64,000 nt of DNA from Calonectria ilicicola (lineage: Eukaryota > Ascomycota > Sordariomycetes > Hypocreales > Nectriaceae). Positions 47,168-57,375 of the stretch are shown piece after piece (position 1 is the first letter of the stretch; each line of letters opens with the position of its first letter). The notes under the pieces are model-generated. The model did not search any database. It saw only the letters and a list, made by a program, of their open reading frames with translations, and had not been told where the DNA came from. The translations under genes and the position numbers were made by a program. The stretch is from the NCBI GenBank assembly GCA_020809705.1, contig CP085831.1, forward strand, positions 1,674,001 through 1,738,000. The letters run 5' to 3'.

Positions 47168-48635
47168 TTACAAAACAGTACAAGTTCCCAGATAATAACT
47201 AAGGGGGTCCACGGTATCAGGGTCTTTATCGGTCCACCTAGTATAGGCAAATCCCCGAGGGCACTTGGTGCTCGTGCCAGGACAGTACAAGCCTGTCGCA
47301 TCCGGATCAATTCTGTAGATAGTGCATGCGGAATTTGTCTGAATGTTGTAGGTGAAGAAGACGCAGCTAGGTGATCCAAAGCACTCCTCGCAACAGCCCT
47401 TCAAGCTTACGCCATTATAAGCAGAACCTACTGTAGGCCCAGACGAAATCTTTATGCCATCGCGAGTGTAATGGACTGATGGGTCATCGCAAGGCCCAGC
47501 TGTAGTAGTTGCAGTTGCGGTGCTTGTAGCGGTAGAGGCAATGACGGTTGTGTCGGTCTTTGTCAATGTACTGGTTTTCTGCTTGACCACGGTAGTTGTG
47601 GTGTGGTGGGTTTGAGTAATCGTCTTAACCACGGTCTTTGTTGTCTCGGGCGCATACACTATGTTGTACGAGTCATATTTGGTGACGGTTACTATTCTAG
47701 TGATGGTGGAAGTTTGGTAGCCATGCTCGTAGATGGTTTGGGTGCAAGGCGTGCCTTTGGTTACAAAGGTAGCGGTCTTTGTTGCGCCCGGTTGAGTTGT
47801 TGTAAGAAAGCAAGCTATCAAGAAACATGTCAGAGTTATTGAAACGCAATGTAGCCATTAAAACAGGGAGTCGGTGGCATACAGCAGTCTTTCGGCAAAG
47901 GTGCACGGCGAGAATCGCGCTTGTTGGTATCGCGTCCTTCTAATTCTCTTGGCATATCATCACGCTTCTTGGGGAGCTGGCAGTAGTCGGTTTCCTCCCA
48001 AGGCATTACAGTGGTGCTGGTCGAAGTGCTATGATTGATTGTAAGCCAAAATTAAAAGGTGGTGACAGACTAAATCCCTTACACAGTAGTGGAGGTCGAT
48101 TCTGTCTTAATATCGGTTGTAGTAATAGTCAAGGTATGCAAAGACGTCGCAGTATCGGTAACTGTCGACTTTCGGATAGACGTCGAAGTGGTAGTCACGG
48201 TTATTGTGGGTGGATGGTCACTAAACAGGTCAACACATACAGCTTGAAGACGCTTGTTTTATTACTCACGGCTGGCCATGTTTTGTAACCGTCTTGTAGA
48301 CTTTTTTGGTCACCTCTGGTGGAGAGATGGTTTTCGTGACGGTAGTGGTAGGCCCGACAGAGCGAGTCGTGGTCACGGTCGATTCAGGAGCCTTGCATGT
48401 TGAAAGGTGGATTTTTTTCGCCTCTATCAAATATCGCGCAAATGAGTACTTATTGTTTCTATTCAGGTAGGATTCGATGCCGCGGGGTGTGCGTACCAAT
48501 AAGATCGTGGCATTGTTTGGCGTCCTGTTGGGGAATGTATTTGCATTGGGGCGAGGGAGCTTTGCAGGTTGTCGGAGCCGACGCCGACACCGACGCAGCC
48601 GCTGCGAAAATGGCGATGAAGACCTCAAACTTCAT
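47168..48635 (-). CDS. Secreted PAN/Apple-type cysteine-rich protein with Thr-rich linker
   Basis: Five exons on the minus strand (48635-48497, 48423-48270, 48220-48083, 48028-47883, 47814-47168) give 407 aa, all GT-AG and phase-consistent. The N-terminus MKFEVFIAIFAAAASVSASA is a clear signal peptide. Then come cysteine-containing segments (TTCKAPSPQCKYIPQ, CHDLI), Thr/Val-rich TTTVTKTIS-type stretches expected to be O-glycosylated, a middle part with dibasic sites (PKKRDD, NKRDSRRAP), more Thr-rich sequence, and a C-terminal PAN/Apple-like module (GCCEECFGSPSCVFFTYN, SACTIYRI, CPRGFAYT). Such modules bind protein or carbohydrate. A cell-wall or extracellular role is inferred. Dibasic sites suggest Kex2-type cleavage. 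Confidence 0.78.
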
Positions 48636-50514
48636 TTTTGGTCAAATTAGGCCACAAAATCATCGACTAGCAATATGATATTCAATGAATAACTCAAGAA
48701 ATGGGTGTGGGTTGGGACAAGTCGTTGGTTTTATTGACAAAATACCCGCTAAATTAGCAACCCTGGCGTTGAACTAACCCCTGGGCTAGGATGACTCTAT
48801 TCAAAGGCTACGCAAGCCAACCCAATCACGTCCATTCTAGGCACATTGTCGCATCGCTAGTGTCAGGGAGCGATGGAAGTCCGTCACGATTCCATTCCCC
48901 ATTTGCACATGGACAACGAAGCGCTTCAAGGATTAAGAAGTAAGGAACATTCTTGTCCAGCCCAGTTCGGCAAGGCTACTTGTTAAAGCTCCTCGATCAG
49001 GATCGCTTCTACAATGATTCCGGCCTCTGCGCTTGCATTCATCTTCATTCCTTGCTTTTGATCCAGCATGTTTTCCCAATCCGACTTGTCATAAAACGCA
49101 AGACGATAGAGCTGTCGCCTGCGTCATCCATCTTAGGATATATTTTTGATCTGAGGGAGGGATGCATTGGATGCGACCATTGCTACTTCTCTATCCAACT
49201 ACCGAAGGTTGTGATCCGTTGGAGGGTAAAAATGGCGACAAGCCAGGGATGAAACGGGCTGCACAGCATCTGTGCATATCTTATGCATCATGGAATCAAG
49301 GCATAACTATTTGTGAAAGGCCAATATCCACTTGCTGTACCAAATACAGCCAATACACGGAAGCGCTAAGCGATACTCAGGACTCTTATTCGCCATGAAT
49401 CCATAGGGATCCACAGTTCATAACATTCATAACTTGATGATAATACAATGCAAGGTCAGCATTTCTCGCCATGCCTTGCTTGCTTTACACGATTGCGGCA
49501 ACGCCAACTAACCACCTGATAGTAGTGATGAATTGATTGAATCTCAGGAAATGGTATTCGTGTGCCGTTTTCGGGTGCAAAGGAATCATCCCCAGCCACC
49601 CGGACTCATTTAGTTCACCAGGAGCAAATACGGAATCAGGACGCCCACCTGTCACATGAGTCAGCACGTGCATTTTACTCCAAGTTCAAGGTGCTAGCCA
49701 ATCATGAGCTTCAGACTTTGGCTTTAGTGGGTCAGCTGGTAATAATATCCTACCCTACACCATATCAGATAATTGTTGCAGCCTAAAATCTCATTGCAAC
49801 AAGAGTTCGAGATCCATCCTTTCTTTTCGGTACCTGGATGTAATACCATACCGGCTTTATCATTTAATAGATTAAAAACTGGGCGGAGGGAAACGGGGAA
49901 AACGTCATCAAAAGCAAACTCAACAGGCGATTTGTTACTATCCCTGTGTAGAAAGGTACAATTGGAAACAATGTTATGAAGACCTTGAATTGCCTCGCTT
50001 TTCCCACCATGCATATCATGTTATGGCTTTTGTAAGCGTTCATGACCGAATTCCAGTGTAACCCATTTGACTCAGACATCGAGCACCCCGCATCATACAC
50101 GACTTGTTCGATTCATTTAGTCATGGACCCTGAGTAAGGATCGATAGTTCATCGGGAAAAAAAAAGCCAAAAAAACGAAACTAACCAAATCTCACGTTAA
50201 ACTACATGGAACTTGCACGTGAATTGGCCCCAAATGCGGCGGAATGCGACGAACGGAAGCAGAGTGTCGTCCCATTGGTGGCGAGTGAGCAGCCGCGCGC
50301 TACTGCATCACGCCGACGGGTCAGCCACAGAAATCATGACATCATTGACTCGACACGGGACGCGCACCATCCCGCCAGCTGACTTTCTTTTTATCCTCTT
50401 TATCCGCTTCTATTCTTCTGCCTGCTGTTCTTCCTTGCACCATCTCTTTGATTGCTGAAGCAAGACATCTTTACCAGCTCGGCATTCCAGAAACACACCA
50501 TTGCAGTTGACAAA
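48636..50514. other. Intergenic region, divergent promoters
   Basis: 1.9 kb between two divergent genes. Open frames at 48953-49252, 49562-49786, 49724-50014 and 50213-50458 overlap one another on both strands and show no motif or splice support. The last 300 bp, pyrimidine-rich near 50390-50450, are probably the promoter and 5' UTR of the downstream PLDc_N gene. Confidence 0.5.
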
Positions 50515-50895
50515 ATGGTCCAAAATATCCTCTTTTCTGCCTTCCTTACCCAGCTCTTGGCTGTGCTCGCCTATGCCGCACCCATTGCTGACGAGACTCT
50601 CTCGGCTGCCAGCAAAGAAAATGCATGGGAGTATGGTACTAGCGGAGGAATCATTGGTCTCATTGTCTTGATTCTCGACGCAATTGGCATTGGTACGTTG
50701 CAAAACATCACTACGAGCCACATCCTTTTTACTAACCACCCAATCTCTCCAGTTGAGGTGCTCAAGTCTAACCGCCCACCCGCCTCCAAGCTAATCTGGA
50801 TCCTCGTCATCTTCTTTTTCCCCTTCATTGGCATGCTCATCTACTACATCTTCTCGAACCGCAAGGCTCACAACACATACGAGCCCCTGCCCTAG
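50515..50895 (+). CDS. Small PLDc_N-domain membrane protein
   Basis: Two exons (50515-50692, 50753-50895) separated by a 60-nt intron (donor GTACGT, branch CTAAC, acceptor CTCCAG) give 106 aa. The N-terminus MVQNILFSAFLTQLLAVLAY is a signal peptide, with likely cleavage near AYAAPIADE. The rest is a two-helix PLDc_N (phospholipase D/cardiolipin synthase N-terminal) module: GGIIGLIVLILDAIGIVEVL, the spacer KSNRPPASK, then LIWILVIFFFPFIGMLIYYIF and the cytosolic-side SNRKAH. The module anchors enzymes in bacteria, but here stands alone with no catalytic HKD motif, as in many ascomycete proteins of unknown function. The ATG at 50515 is preferred over the in-frame one at 50452 because the signal peptide begins there and its context is CAAAATGG. 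Confidence 0.82.
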   Translation: MVQNILFSAFLTQLLAVLAYAAPIADETLSAASKENAWEYGTSGGIIGLIVLILDAIGIGTLQNITTSHILFTNHPISPVEVLKSNRPPASKLIWILVIFFFPFIGMLIYYIFSNRKAHNTYEPLP

Positions 50896-51336
50896 GCGTG
50901 ACTTGATACATTCAAGGGCGCCGAGACAATCACCAGCCGTACACGGGCGCAAAGTCATCGCCAAAATGGAAACGGAATTGAACAGGTTATAGCTATCCCC
51001 AGAGAAAAGAATATGGGGAGATTACGAGCGAAATAATCATGCACACAAAGCAGCTTGGGTTTCTGGAAGTTGTTGTGGCTCATAGAAGACCTCTTAATAC
51101 AGAGAATTAGGCTATTTTCAATTGAACTGATGACTCAGCATCCATGAGAAGATTGAGTCGCTGCGTTTTGTGTATGAAACTCTACTTCGTAAAAAATCTT
51201 AAGCCGTGCCTGCGGCGTCCTAATTAACCCTCTTCTATAAATCGTGAGAGGCCAAAAAGAGGCGGATCATTATTCAGACTTGGTGTCCATGCATCCGCTG
51301 GGTATATGCGCGCCAAAGAGACGAAGACGAGGTATC
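50896..51336. other. Intergenic, convergent 3' flanks
   Basis: About 440 bp between two convergent genes. No coding or RNA feature is seen. Confidence 0.5.
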
Positions 51337-53093
51337 TCAATTTTTTCTCACTTGGCTGCTAGTGTCTCGTGACCCAATAGGATTGAAGAAGGCGTCCTGG
51401 AAGCACGAGAAATCAATGTCGCCTTGCATATCAATGTCATCTAGGAGCAAATCTATTTCGCACTCGCCGCCATGAAACTCAGGCCCCACTTCATCTTTGC
51501 TGCTTGCTGACCTGGTCCGGCTTCCTATGCTCTCATTAAACCTTAGTGAAGGAAGTGTTGTTGCCAGTCTCCCTGTTTCTTCCTGGTTCTCAGGAGTGCG
51601 GGTGGATATACCGACCGGGAAGGTTTGCGCTGGTAACTTTGGTATGTCCTGTTGCAATTCCGGGTACTGCAGGAAGAAGTCAGGTTCCATCGTCCACGCC
51701 CTCAAGTCGCGAAGCCTGTCCTTGAAGAGGGGAGAGAGGTTGAATGTGCCGGTCTGAATGTTTCGCACGTAGCAGTCGCGGAAGTCGAAGGGCCATACGA
51801 TTCGTATGTGTTCTGTAAATAGATGCCAGAAGAGGTTATGGCAATAACGATGTGGCGTTATGGCTAAACGATACCGCACTCCTGGCCTATGGACGAAGCA
51901 GGTGTTAGTTTCGGTGAAGCATTTAGGAAGCCGAGGCTCTTACCACGTGAAGTAGTCAGCTGTTGGTTCGTGCAATGGGAATAATTGTTGTAATTGCCTT
52001 GTTATGATGCAAGATTAGCGACAAAATATTGAGAGCCAAATATCAAGACTTACGACTTTAGATACCACTGTGGTACTACCGAAGACTTTGCCCGCATCGG
52101 GTCGGCGTATGCTCTCATTAGGAGATGGATCATGAATAACATTGCCAAACGCTCGAGCTGGCCGCAGCCCGAGAGGCAGATTTCGTCGAGTTGGCGGACT
52201 TTCTTCCACATAGGTGTTATCATTCCCAATTGTGCAATACTATCCCACCCATGAAGAACCACGCGTACTGGAATGTCTTCGCTAACTTGATATTCTAATT
52301 CCAGCATGGCTTCGGAAACCGCAAGTGGCTCTGCAAGGATATCGTTTCCCGCCTTCCAGTGATTGCAGTTCACAACTGAGCCATCTGAGAGCCGGCGTGT
52401 CCTCGTTGACGTTGAGCAGCTGCAAGAAGACTTCCCGGGCGGATTTACAGTTTCGAAATTGATTTCCGCAGCGGCTAGTTCGAGAGTAGATGATACAGTT
52501 GGAAGTACGGTGGCGGATAAGGAAGCTGGTACTGCTGTTTCGTCTGTTGAAAGCGTTTCGGTAGTCCAAAGTTGACAGGGATCTGGAGCCGACTCATCCG
52601 GGAAAGTGTTTAGATGGCTCTCTAGGTGTTCTAAATGCCTGTTATCGACAGCGTCTTGGGGAGCTGCGGGGATGGGGGCAGAGAGTGATCGGGCTAAGGT
52701 TGATGACTGTAGCAGGTCGATGGAAAATGAACCAGACGGAACCTGGATCTGCGCCTCACTTGGGATCGTCTTGAACTCCAATTCGTTGATTTCAGTGAGA
52801 TGCTTGCTGAACAGGGATGAAGACGTCTCCAAACAGCTTATCAACTTGTTTCGCTGCTTAGTGACTTTGGACAGCTGCGCCTTGAGTGATACGATCGATG
52901 CATTGTCATCTCTATGACTCAATTCCTCGACTAAGCTCTCAAGGTGGGCTATTCGATTCTTCGTCTTCTCGCGTGCGATACGCTGCGCTTTGCGATCAGC
53001 CTCTCTCTTCTTGAGTCTTGAGGGTGTCACAGTGCTTGGGTTGTGCTCGTCTTGAACGTCAGCGTTTGAGGCGGCCCCCGGTGTCCTAGCCAT
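51337..53093 (-). CDS. bZIP transcription factor with DUF3425 domain
   Basis: Three exons on the minus strand (53093-52054, 51997-51944, 51886-51337) give 547 aa. Both introns start GTAAG and are 56-57 nt. Residues about 25-50 form the basic region (KKREADRKAQRIAREKTKNR), running into a short leucine zipper (AHLESLVEEL, then SLKAQLSKVTKQRNKL). The middle is Ser/Thr-rich and probably disordered. From about residue 240 (CNHWKAGNDILAEPLAVSEA) through WKKVRQLDE, LMRAYADPMRAKS, LFPLHEPTADYFTW and WPFDFRDCYVRNIQTGTFNLSPLF is the DUF3425 domain common in fungal bZIPs of stress and secondary-metabolism regulation. The small middle exon encodes the tryptophan-bounded link that completes the domain. 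Targets are unknown. Nearest neighbours are a GXWXG protein and a PLDc_N protein. Confidence 0.88.
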
Positions 53094-53571
53094 ATCTCTC
53101 TACTATATTACCATTAGTAAATCATTTTGTAGATATGCAGGATTCTGGTTCACGAGAAAGCGTTGGAGTGGTAATCTAACCTGCCGAAGAAGAGCTAGGA
53201 GACTGAGGTTGCTGCGGTTTCGTTAAGCACAGTAGGACGGCTACGTTTACCAGTACAATAGCCAAGGTTTTCCCTGATGTTTTCAGAACCTTGGGCAGCT
53301 GCAGGTGCGATTATTATTACTGGCCTTTTTCCTCAAACATGTCATGTGTCTTGTTCGGTGAGCCTCAGCGAGAATTTAAAGTGTATCTGAAGTGGGTACA
53401 CGGAAGGTTCGGACCCCGGGTAATGTGGGGTGGAGCTGGGGAAGCATCTTTCCAAACACTATTTAATCGGCCAGTATATACATACTACATACGCATGCTA
53501 GATGACATGGATTTGAATGGAGTAGAGATAAATATGTACATGCGGGAACAAGACGCTGTTGACTTTTTAAC
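53094..53571. other. Promoter of the bZIP gene and 3' flank of the GXWXG gene
   Basis: About 480 bp. A plus-strand frame at 53291-53605 runs into the antisense of the GXWXG gene and is not supported. Confidence 0.45.
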
Positions 53572-54176
53572 TTATGCCTTGGACTCTTGTCTCCGCTTTA
53601 GGTAAAAGTAATAAGTTCCCTCGTTCGGTGGCAATTCCTTGTTATCCATGGCACCAATCAAAGTGTTGTCGTTGATATATCTGAAAGCGTCGATGATGGG
53701 AAACTTATCATAGATCATCGCCGCCGTGACGACTCCGCGGAACTTGACTTCGCGTATCTGCCACCACAGTCAGTAGGATTCTTTTCATCACCCTCTCAGA
53801 TTAAGATACTTCTCTACAACTTACCTGCGCATGACCGTAGTCAGAAAGCCAAGACCTCTTGCCTTCTTTCTCATAAACCATGATGGGATCAACGTCGTTT
53901 ACGGTGCGAAAGTCTTTGCCAGCCCAACTGACACTGCGAAGTTGTTGATGGACTGAATGACCTGTGTCAAAACTTCCTCCCTCCCACTGGCCAATGAGAA
54001 GTTCCGGAGAGACAGGTTTCAGTTGATCGTAGATAGCTGCGACCGCGGCCTCTTCGACATGGCCCTCAGCCTTGGTGAGTTCAAAAAACTGTTGTTCGGG
54101 TCTGAGAGAATGGTTAGGGACTGCGAGCGACGCTAATATTAAAGTGGGGTCATCATTTTACGAACGAAGTCGCCAT
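53572..54176 (-). CDS. GXWXG / DUF4334 domain protein
   Basis: The minus-strand exons are 54176-54166 (11 nt), 54101-53825 and 53757-53572, giving 157 aa. The protein starts MATSPEQQFFEL, then an acidic helix and ELLIGQWEGGSFDTGH, which holds the GXWXG motif (G-Q-W-E-G). SWAGKDFRTVNDVDPIMVY follows. After the second intron comes the DUF4334 portion (REVKFRGVVTAAMIYD, FPIIDAFRYINDNTLIGAMD, YYFYLKRRQ) and TAA at 53572-53574. The length fits this two-domain family, found in fungi and bacteria and poorly characterised. The second intron is canonical (GTAAGT..GGCAG). The first uses donor GTTCGT after only four codons; without it the frame has no good start. The family call is secure, the first exon less so. 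Confidence 0.78.
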
Positions 54177-54921
54177 TTTGATTTGGAAGGATTGTTTCGA
54201 TGTCCGTATCATATGAGGTTGAGAATGCTCAAGTTTTGCTATGATGCCTCATATTATCGACAGTAGCTATATTATTTATCTATATACTCATGCGCCCAGA
54301 TTTTACCTCGTACATGAGAAGTGATCCCGAAAAGACCGAACAAGTCTTGGTGTTTGTTCATGTGGAGCTGCGAGTCAAGCATTCGACTCCACTCTGACTC
54401 GCCATCGCCCCACGAAATGTCATCTATCCCATCTAATTGTCGTTGCGGGAAGTCGTACAGGCAAGGATACGCTGACTCGGAGTTCTTGGACATGATGATG
54501 ATACGAACTGTCATATCTAGAATTGGGTCTTCTATTGCCAATTCCACTATACCCGCTTAGTTGGAAATGACGCTCTAGCTTGTCGTTAAACTTTATTCCT
54601 GTGGCTGTTAGAGACCACGTGTGAGTTTATGGACGACTTAGACAGCACCCGAGAACGGAGAAGCCATGGAACCCGTGAGACCGCAGCCCAAGCTTGACAC
54701 CGGGAGAAATAAAAAAATGACTCAGCAACTCCATAGACAGCAGTGGCATTGATACTGGCTTTCGCTCCCGAGTTTGGAACCCAACATGACTTGAATGATG
54801 CAATTAGGACATTAAAAAAGGGCTTCGTTCCTTTGTCTTGTTTTGATGCTGGTGTATGATAGAGGCAGGCTTCCTGTTCACTTACACTAAAGTCCCATTT
54901 ATTTTACAAAAACAAACTTCA
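54177..54921. other. Divergent promoter region with an unresolved minus-strand frame
   Basis: 745 bp between the GXWXG gene and the alcohol dehydrogenase. A minus-strand frame at 54547-54272 looks protein-like (CLYDFPQRQLDGIDDISWGD, WSRMLDSQLHMNKHQDLFGL) and is bounded by potential splice signals, but has no good start of its own. It may be a short gene or a remnant exon. The rest is promoter sequence. Confidence 0.35.
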
Positions 54922-55998
54922 ATGGCTGACACCGATTACAAGTTCGAGGGCTGGGTTGGCCTGGATGAGAAATCTTCCGAGGGCAACATGGTTTGGCAAG
55001 AGTATGATGCTAAGCCTTGGGAGGAGACGGATGTCGACATCCAGATAACACACTCTGGTGTCTGCGGTACTGATATCCACGTGCTTCGCTCTGGCTTAGG
55101 CCCTACCCCTTACCCTATTTGCGTCGGCCACGAAATTGTTGGTGTTGCCGTCCGTGTGGGTTCAAAGGCCGAGCGTGATATCAAAGTTGGAGACCGTGTC
55201 GGCGTCGGCGCGCAGTCCGACTCTTGTCTCGGGCGCCAGGGTCCATGTGAGCCTTGCAAAACCAACAACGAGCAGTATTGTCCCAAGTCTGTACTTACCT
55301 ACTGTGCCACCCACTTCAACGGTGGCAAGGCTATGGGAGGCTATGCAAAATACCACCGCTGCCCATCCCACTTTGTCGTCAAAATCCCTGATGGCCTCAA
55401 GTCAGTTCATGCTGCACCTATGCTTTGTGGCGGCGTTACTGTTTTCTCCCCCCTCAAGTACCACGGCTGCGGTCCCGGCAAGACTGTCGCTATCACCGGC
55501 ATCGGTGGTCTCGGCCACATGGCCATTATGCTCGCCAAGGCCATGGGCGCTGACAAGGTCGTTGGCATCTGCCGCGAGAGAGAGAAGCGCGAGGATGTAC
55601 TAAAGATGGGTGCTGACGAATATATCGCTACTGATGAGGAGGGCGACTGGGCCATGAAGCATGCTAATACTTTTGATATCGTTATTTGCACCATCCCCAC
55701 ATCCAAAGTTCCTATGCAGGACTTCCTCAACCTCGTTAGGCTAGATGGCTCCCTTGTCCAGCTCGGTATGCCCGACGACGGTGCCTACAACATCTTACCG
55801 TTCCCCTTGATAATGCGCCGCGTCAAGTTCACTGGCTCTTTGATCGGATCCATTCAAGAGATCCGTGAGATGTGGGAGCTCGCCGCTAGAACGGGTGTCA
55901 AGCCGTGGATTCAAGTCCACCCCATGAGTGAGGCCAACCAGGCCATCATCGACATTGAAAAAGGCAAGGCCCGATACCGTTATGTTCTCGAGAACTAA
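54922..55998 (+). CDS. Zinc-dependent NADP alcohol dehydrogenase, Adh6/cinnamyl-alcohol-dehydrogenase type
   Basis: Intronless frame of 358 aa; ATG 54922 (context TTCAATGG) begins the conserved N-terminus. A cytosolic medium-chain dehydrogenase expected to reduce aldehydes to alcohols with NADPH. The catalytic-zinc ligands are Cys48 (GVCGTD), His70-Glu71 (VGHEIVG) and the later Cys of MLCGG. The structural-zinc cysteines are in the segment SCLGRQGPCEPC and EQYC, with a few extra residues compared with yeast Adh6. The nucleotide fold has GIGGLGHMAIML, and the following CREREKRED is the basic stretch that favours NADP. KMGADEYIATDEEGDW and GKARYRYVL match Adh6-type enzymes closely. Yeast Adh6/Adh7 act on broad aldehydes including cinnamaldehyde and furfural; the same is inferred here. 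Confidence 0.92.
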   Translation: MADTDYKFEGWVGLDEKSSEGNMVWQEYDAKPWEETDVDIQITHSGVCGTDIHVLRSGLGPTPYPICVGHEIVGVAVRVGSKAERDIKVGDRVGVGAQSDSCLGRQGPCEPCKTNNEQYCPKSVLTYCATHFNGGKAMGGYAKYHRCPSHFVVKIPDGLKSVHAAPMLCGGVTVFSPLKYHGCGPGKTVAITGIGGLGHMAIMLAKAMGADKVVGICREREKREDVLKMGADEYIATDEEGDWAMKHANTFDIVICTIPTSKVPMQDFLNLVRLDGSLVQLGMPDDGAYNILPFPLIMRRVKFTGSLIGSIQEIREMWELAARTGVKPWIQVHPMSEANQAIIDIEKGKARYRYVLEN

Positions 55999-57375
55999 GC
56001 TGGAGGGTTTGGAGTTTGTGGGGGTCAAGGGGCATACCTGATGAAGGTTTCCATCACCGCTCATCAGTCGTGATGCCATCTAAATATAAAGCTGTTGATA
56101 TTTTGAGCGTACAGCAAGGACATGACAATTAGTTTTATTTTTAGAATTTTATAAAATCTCAACTTAGGTAGCTAATAGCTCTGATTTGTAAAACGTAGTC
56201 TGGCGCTTCTTTTATTTCTGTTGAAAAAAAACGAGGAATGAGAGTATTCTATACGCGTTGTGCACACTAAGATTCGATAAAACCGTCCAAATCATTTGTC
56301 TTTTGATGTGGATGACAAGATGAAGTCTAACCCGTCGTGTTTGTCTCCTTGAAAACCCTGTGCAGCTCGTTATAAAATCTCCATGAGAACTAAACTGCTA
56401 TTTAATACCTGTCTATACCTGTTTTATACCAACATCGCCTCCGATCCAACAAGAAGCCTAAGCTCATAATTCCCAGATGCTATTTTTTCATTGCCTATTA
56501 CGATGACACATGCCCACGTCGGCAGCTACTCCTCTAATTATCGTCTTCCTCGTCAATTAAACCATGCAATCTAATAGTGTGGGGGTACAGTCGCATGCAC
56601 AAACAACGGCGAAATGAAATGCATCAATTGATAAACTTTGCCGACGTCTGTCAATGGATATTTTCAACATAGCCATGTTGCTAAAATCTACTAGCAAAGT
56701 AAATTGGGCATCATCTGCCACAACAGTGGTCGGCTGTGGGCGGCGGTCAGAGAGATGTCTCAGGTTCTAGATTTTGATTTGGTGCATATCATCACATGCG
56801 TTGCTGACTGCATTTCTCTTACAGTGTAAATAGAGGCGGTGAGGCATTCTCCCAGTGGAAAATACCGATACCGGGTGTTTGAATGGGACACATCCAAGCA
56901 GTAGGCAGAAAGGCAAGTTGTCTGCAGCAAAATGCTACCGAAGCTGCAGCCTCGAATAAAGACATGTGGCGTGTATCAGTGGATATTTAGTTTGGACTTT
57001 GCGACTGAAATGACATTTAGTTAGGCTCTAAAATGACTGGATTGTGTTTTCCTTGTGGGAAAATCGATTGCGTCAGGATTGCGGTGTTGCCGCATGTTGC
57101 TTGTGTCAGCACTAGCCTGCTATCTGTCTCAGAAATCGCTCAATATTTTCAGTGCCAGTCAATCTAATCCCTCCTCCAATGTGATCCTAGGACTACTCGT
57201 GTAGTTGCAGATTGGAGGTAAGCTTTTCATTTCTGTTTGGTTTCAATTTACAGGAATATGGTGTTCAGATAATGACTGGATAAGGCTATGTACTTTAATT
57301 AATTTATGACTTCCTAAGACCAACAAAGAATTAAATGCAAACTATCATGGAAGTAATTTGATACCCACCCTGGTA
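55999..57375. other. Intergenic, convergent 3' flanks
   Basis: 1.4 kb with no open frame of note on either strand, ordinary to slightly AT-rich. Nothing recognisable. Confidence 0.5.
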
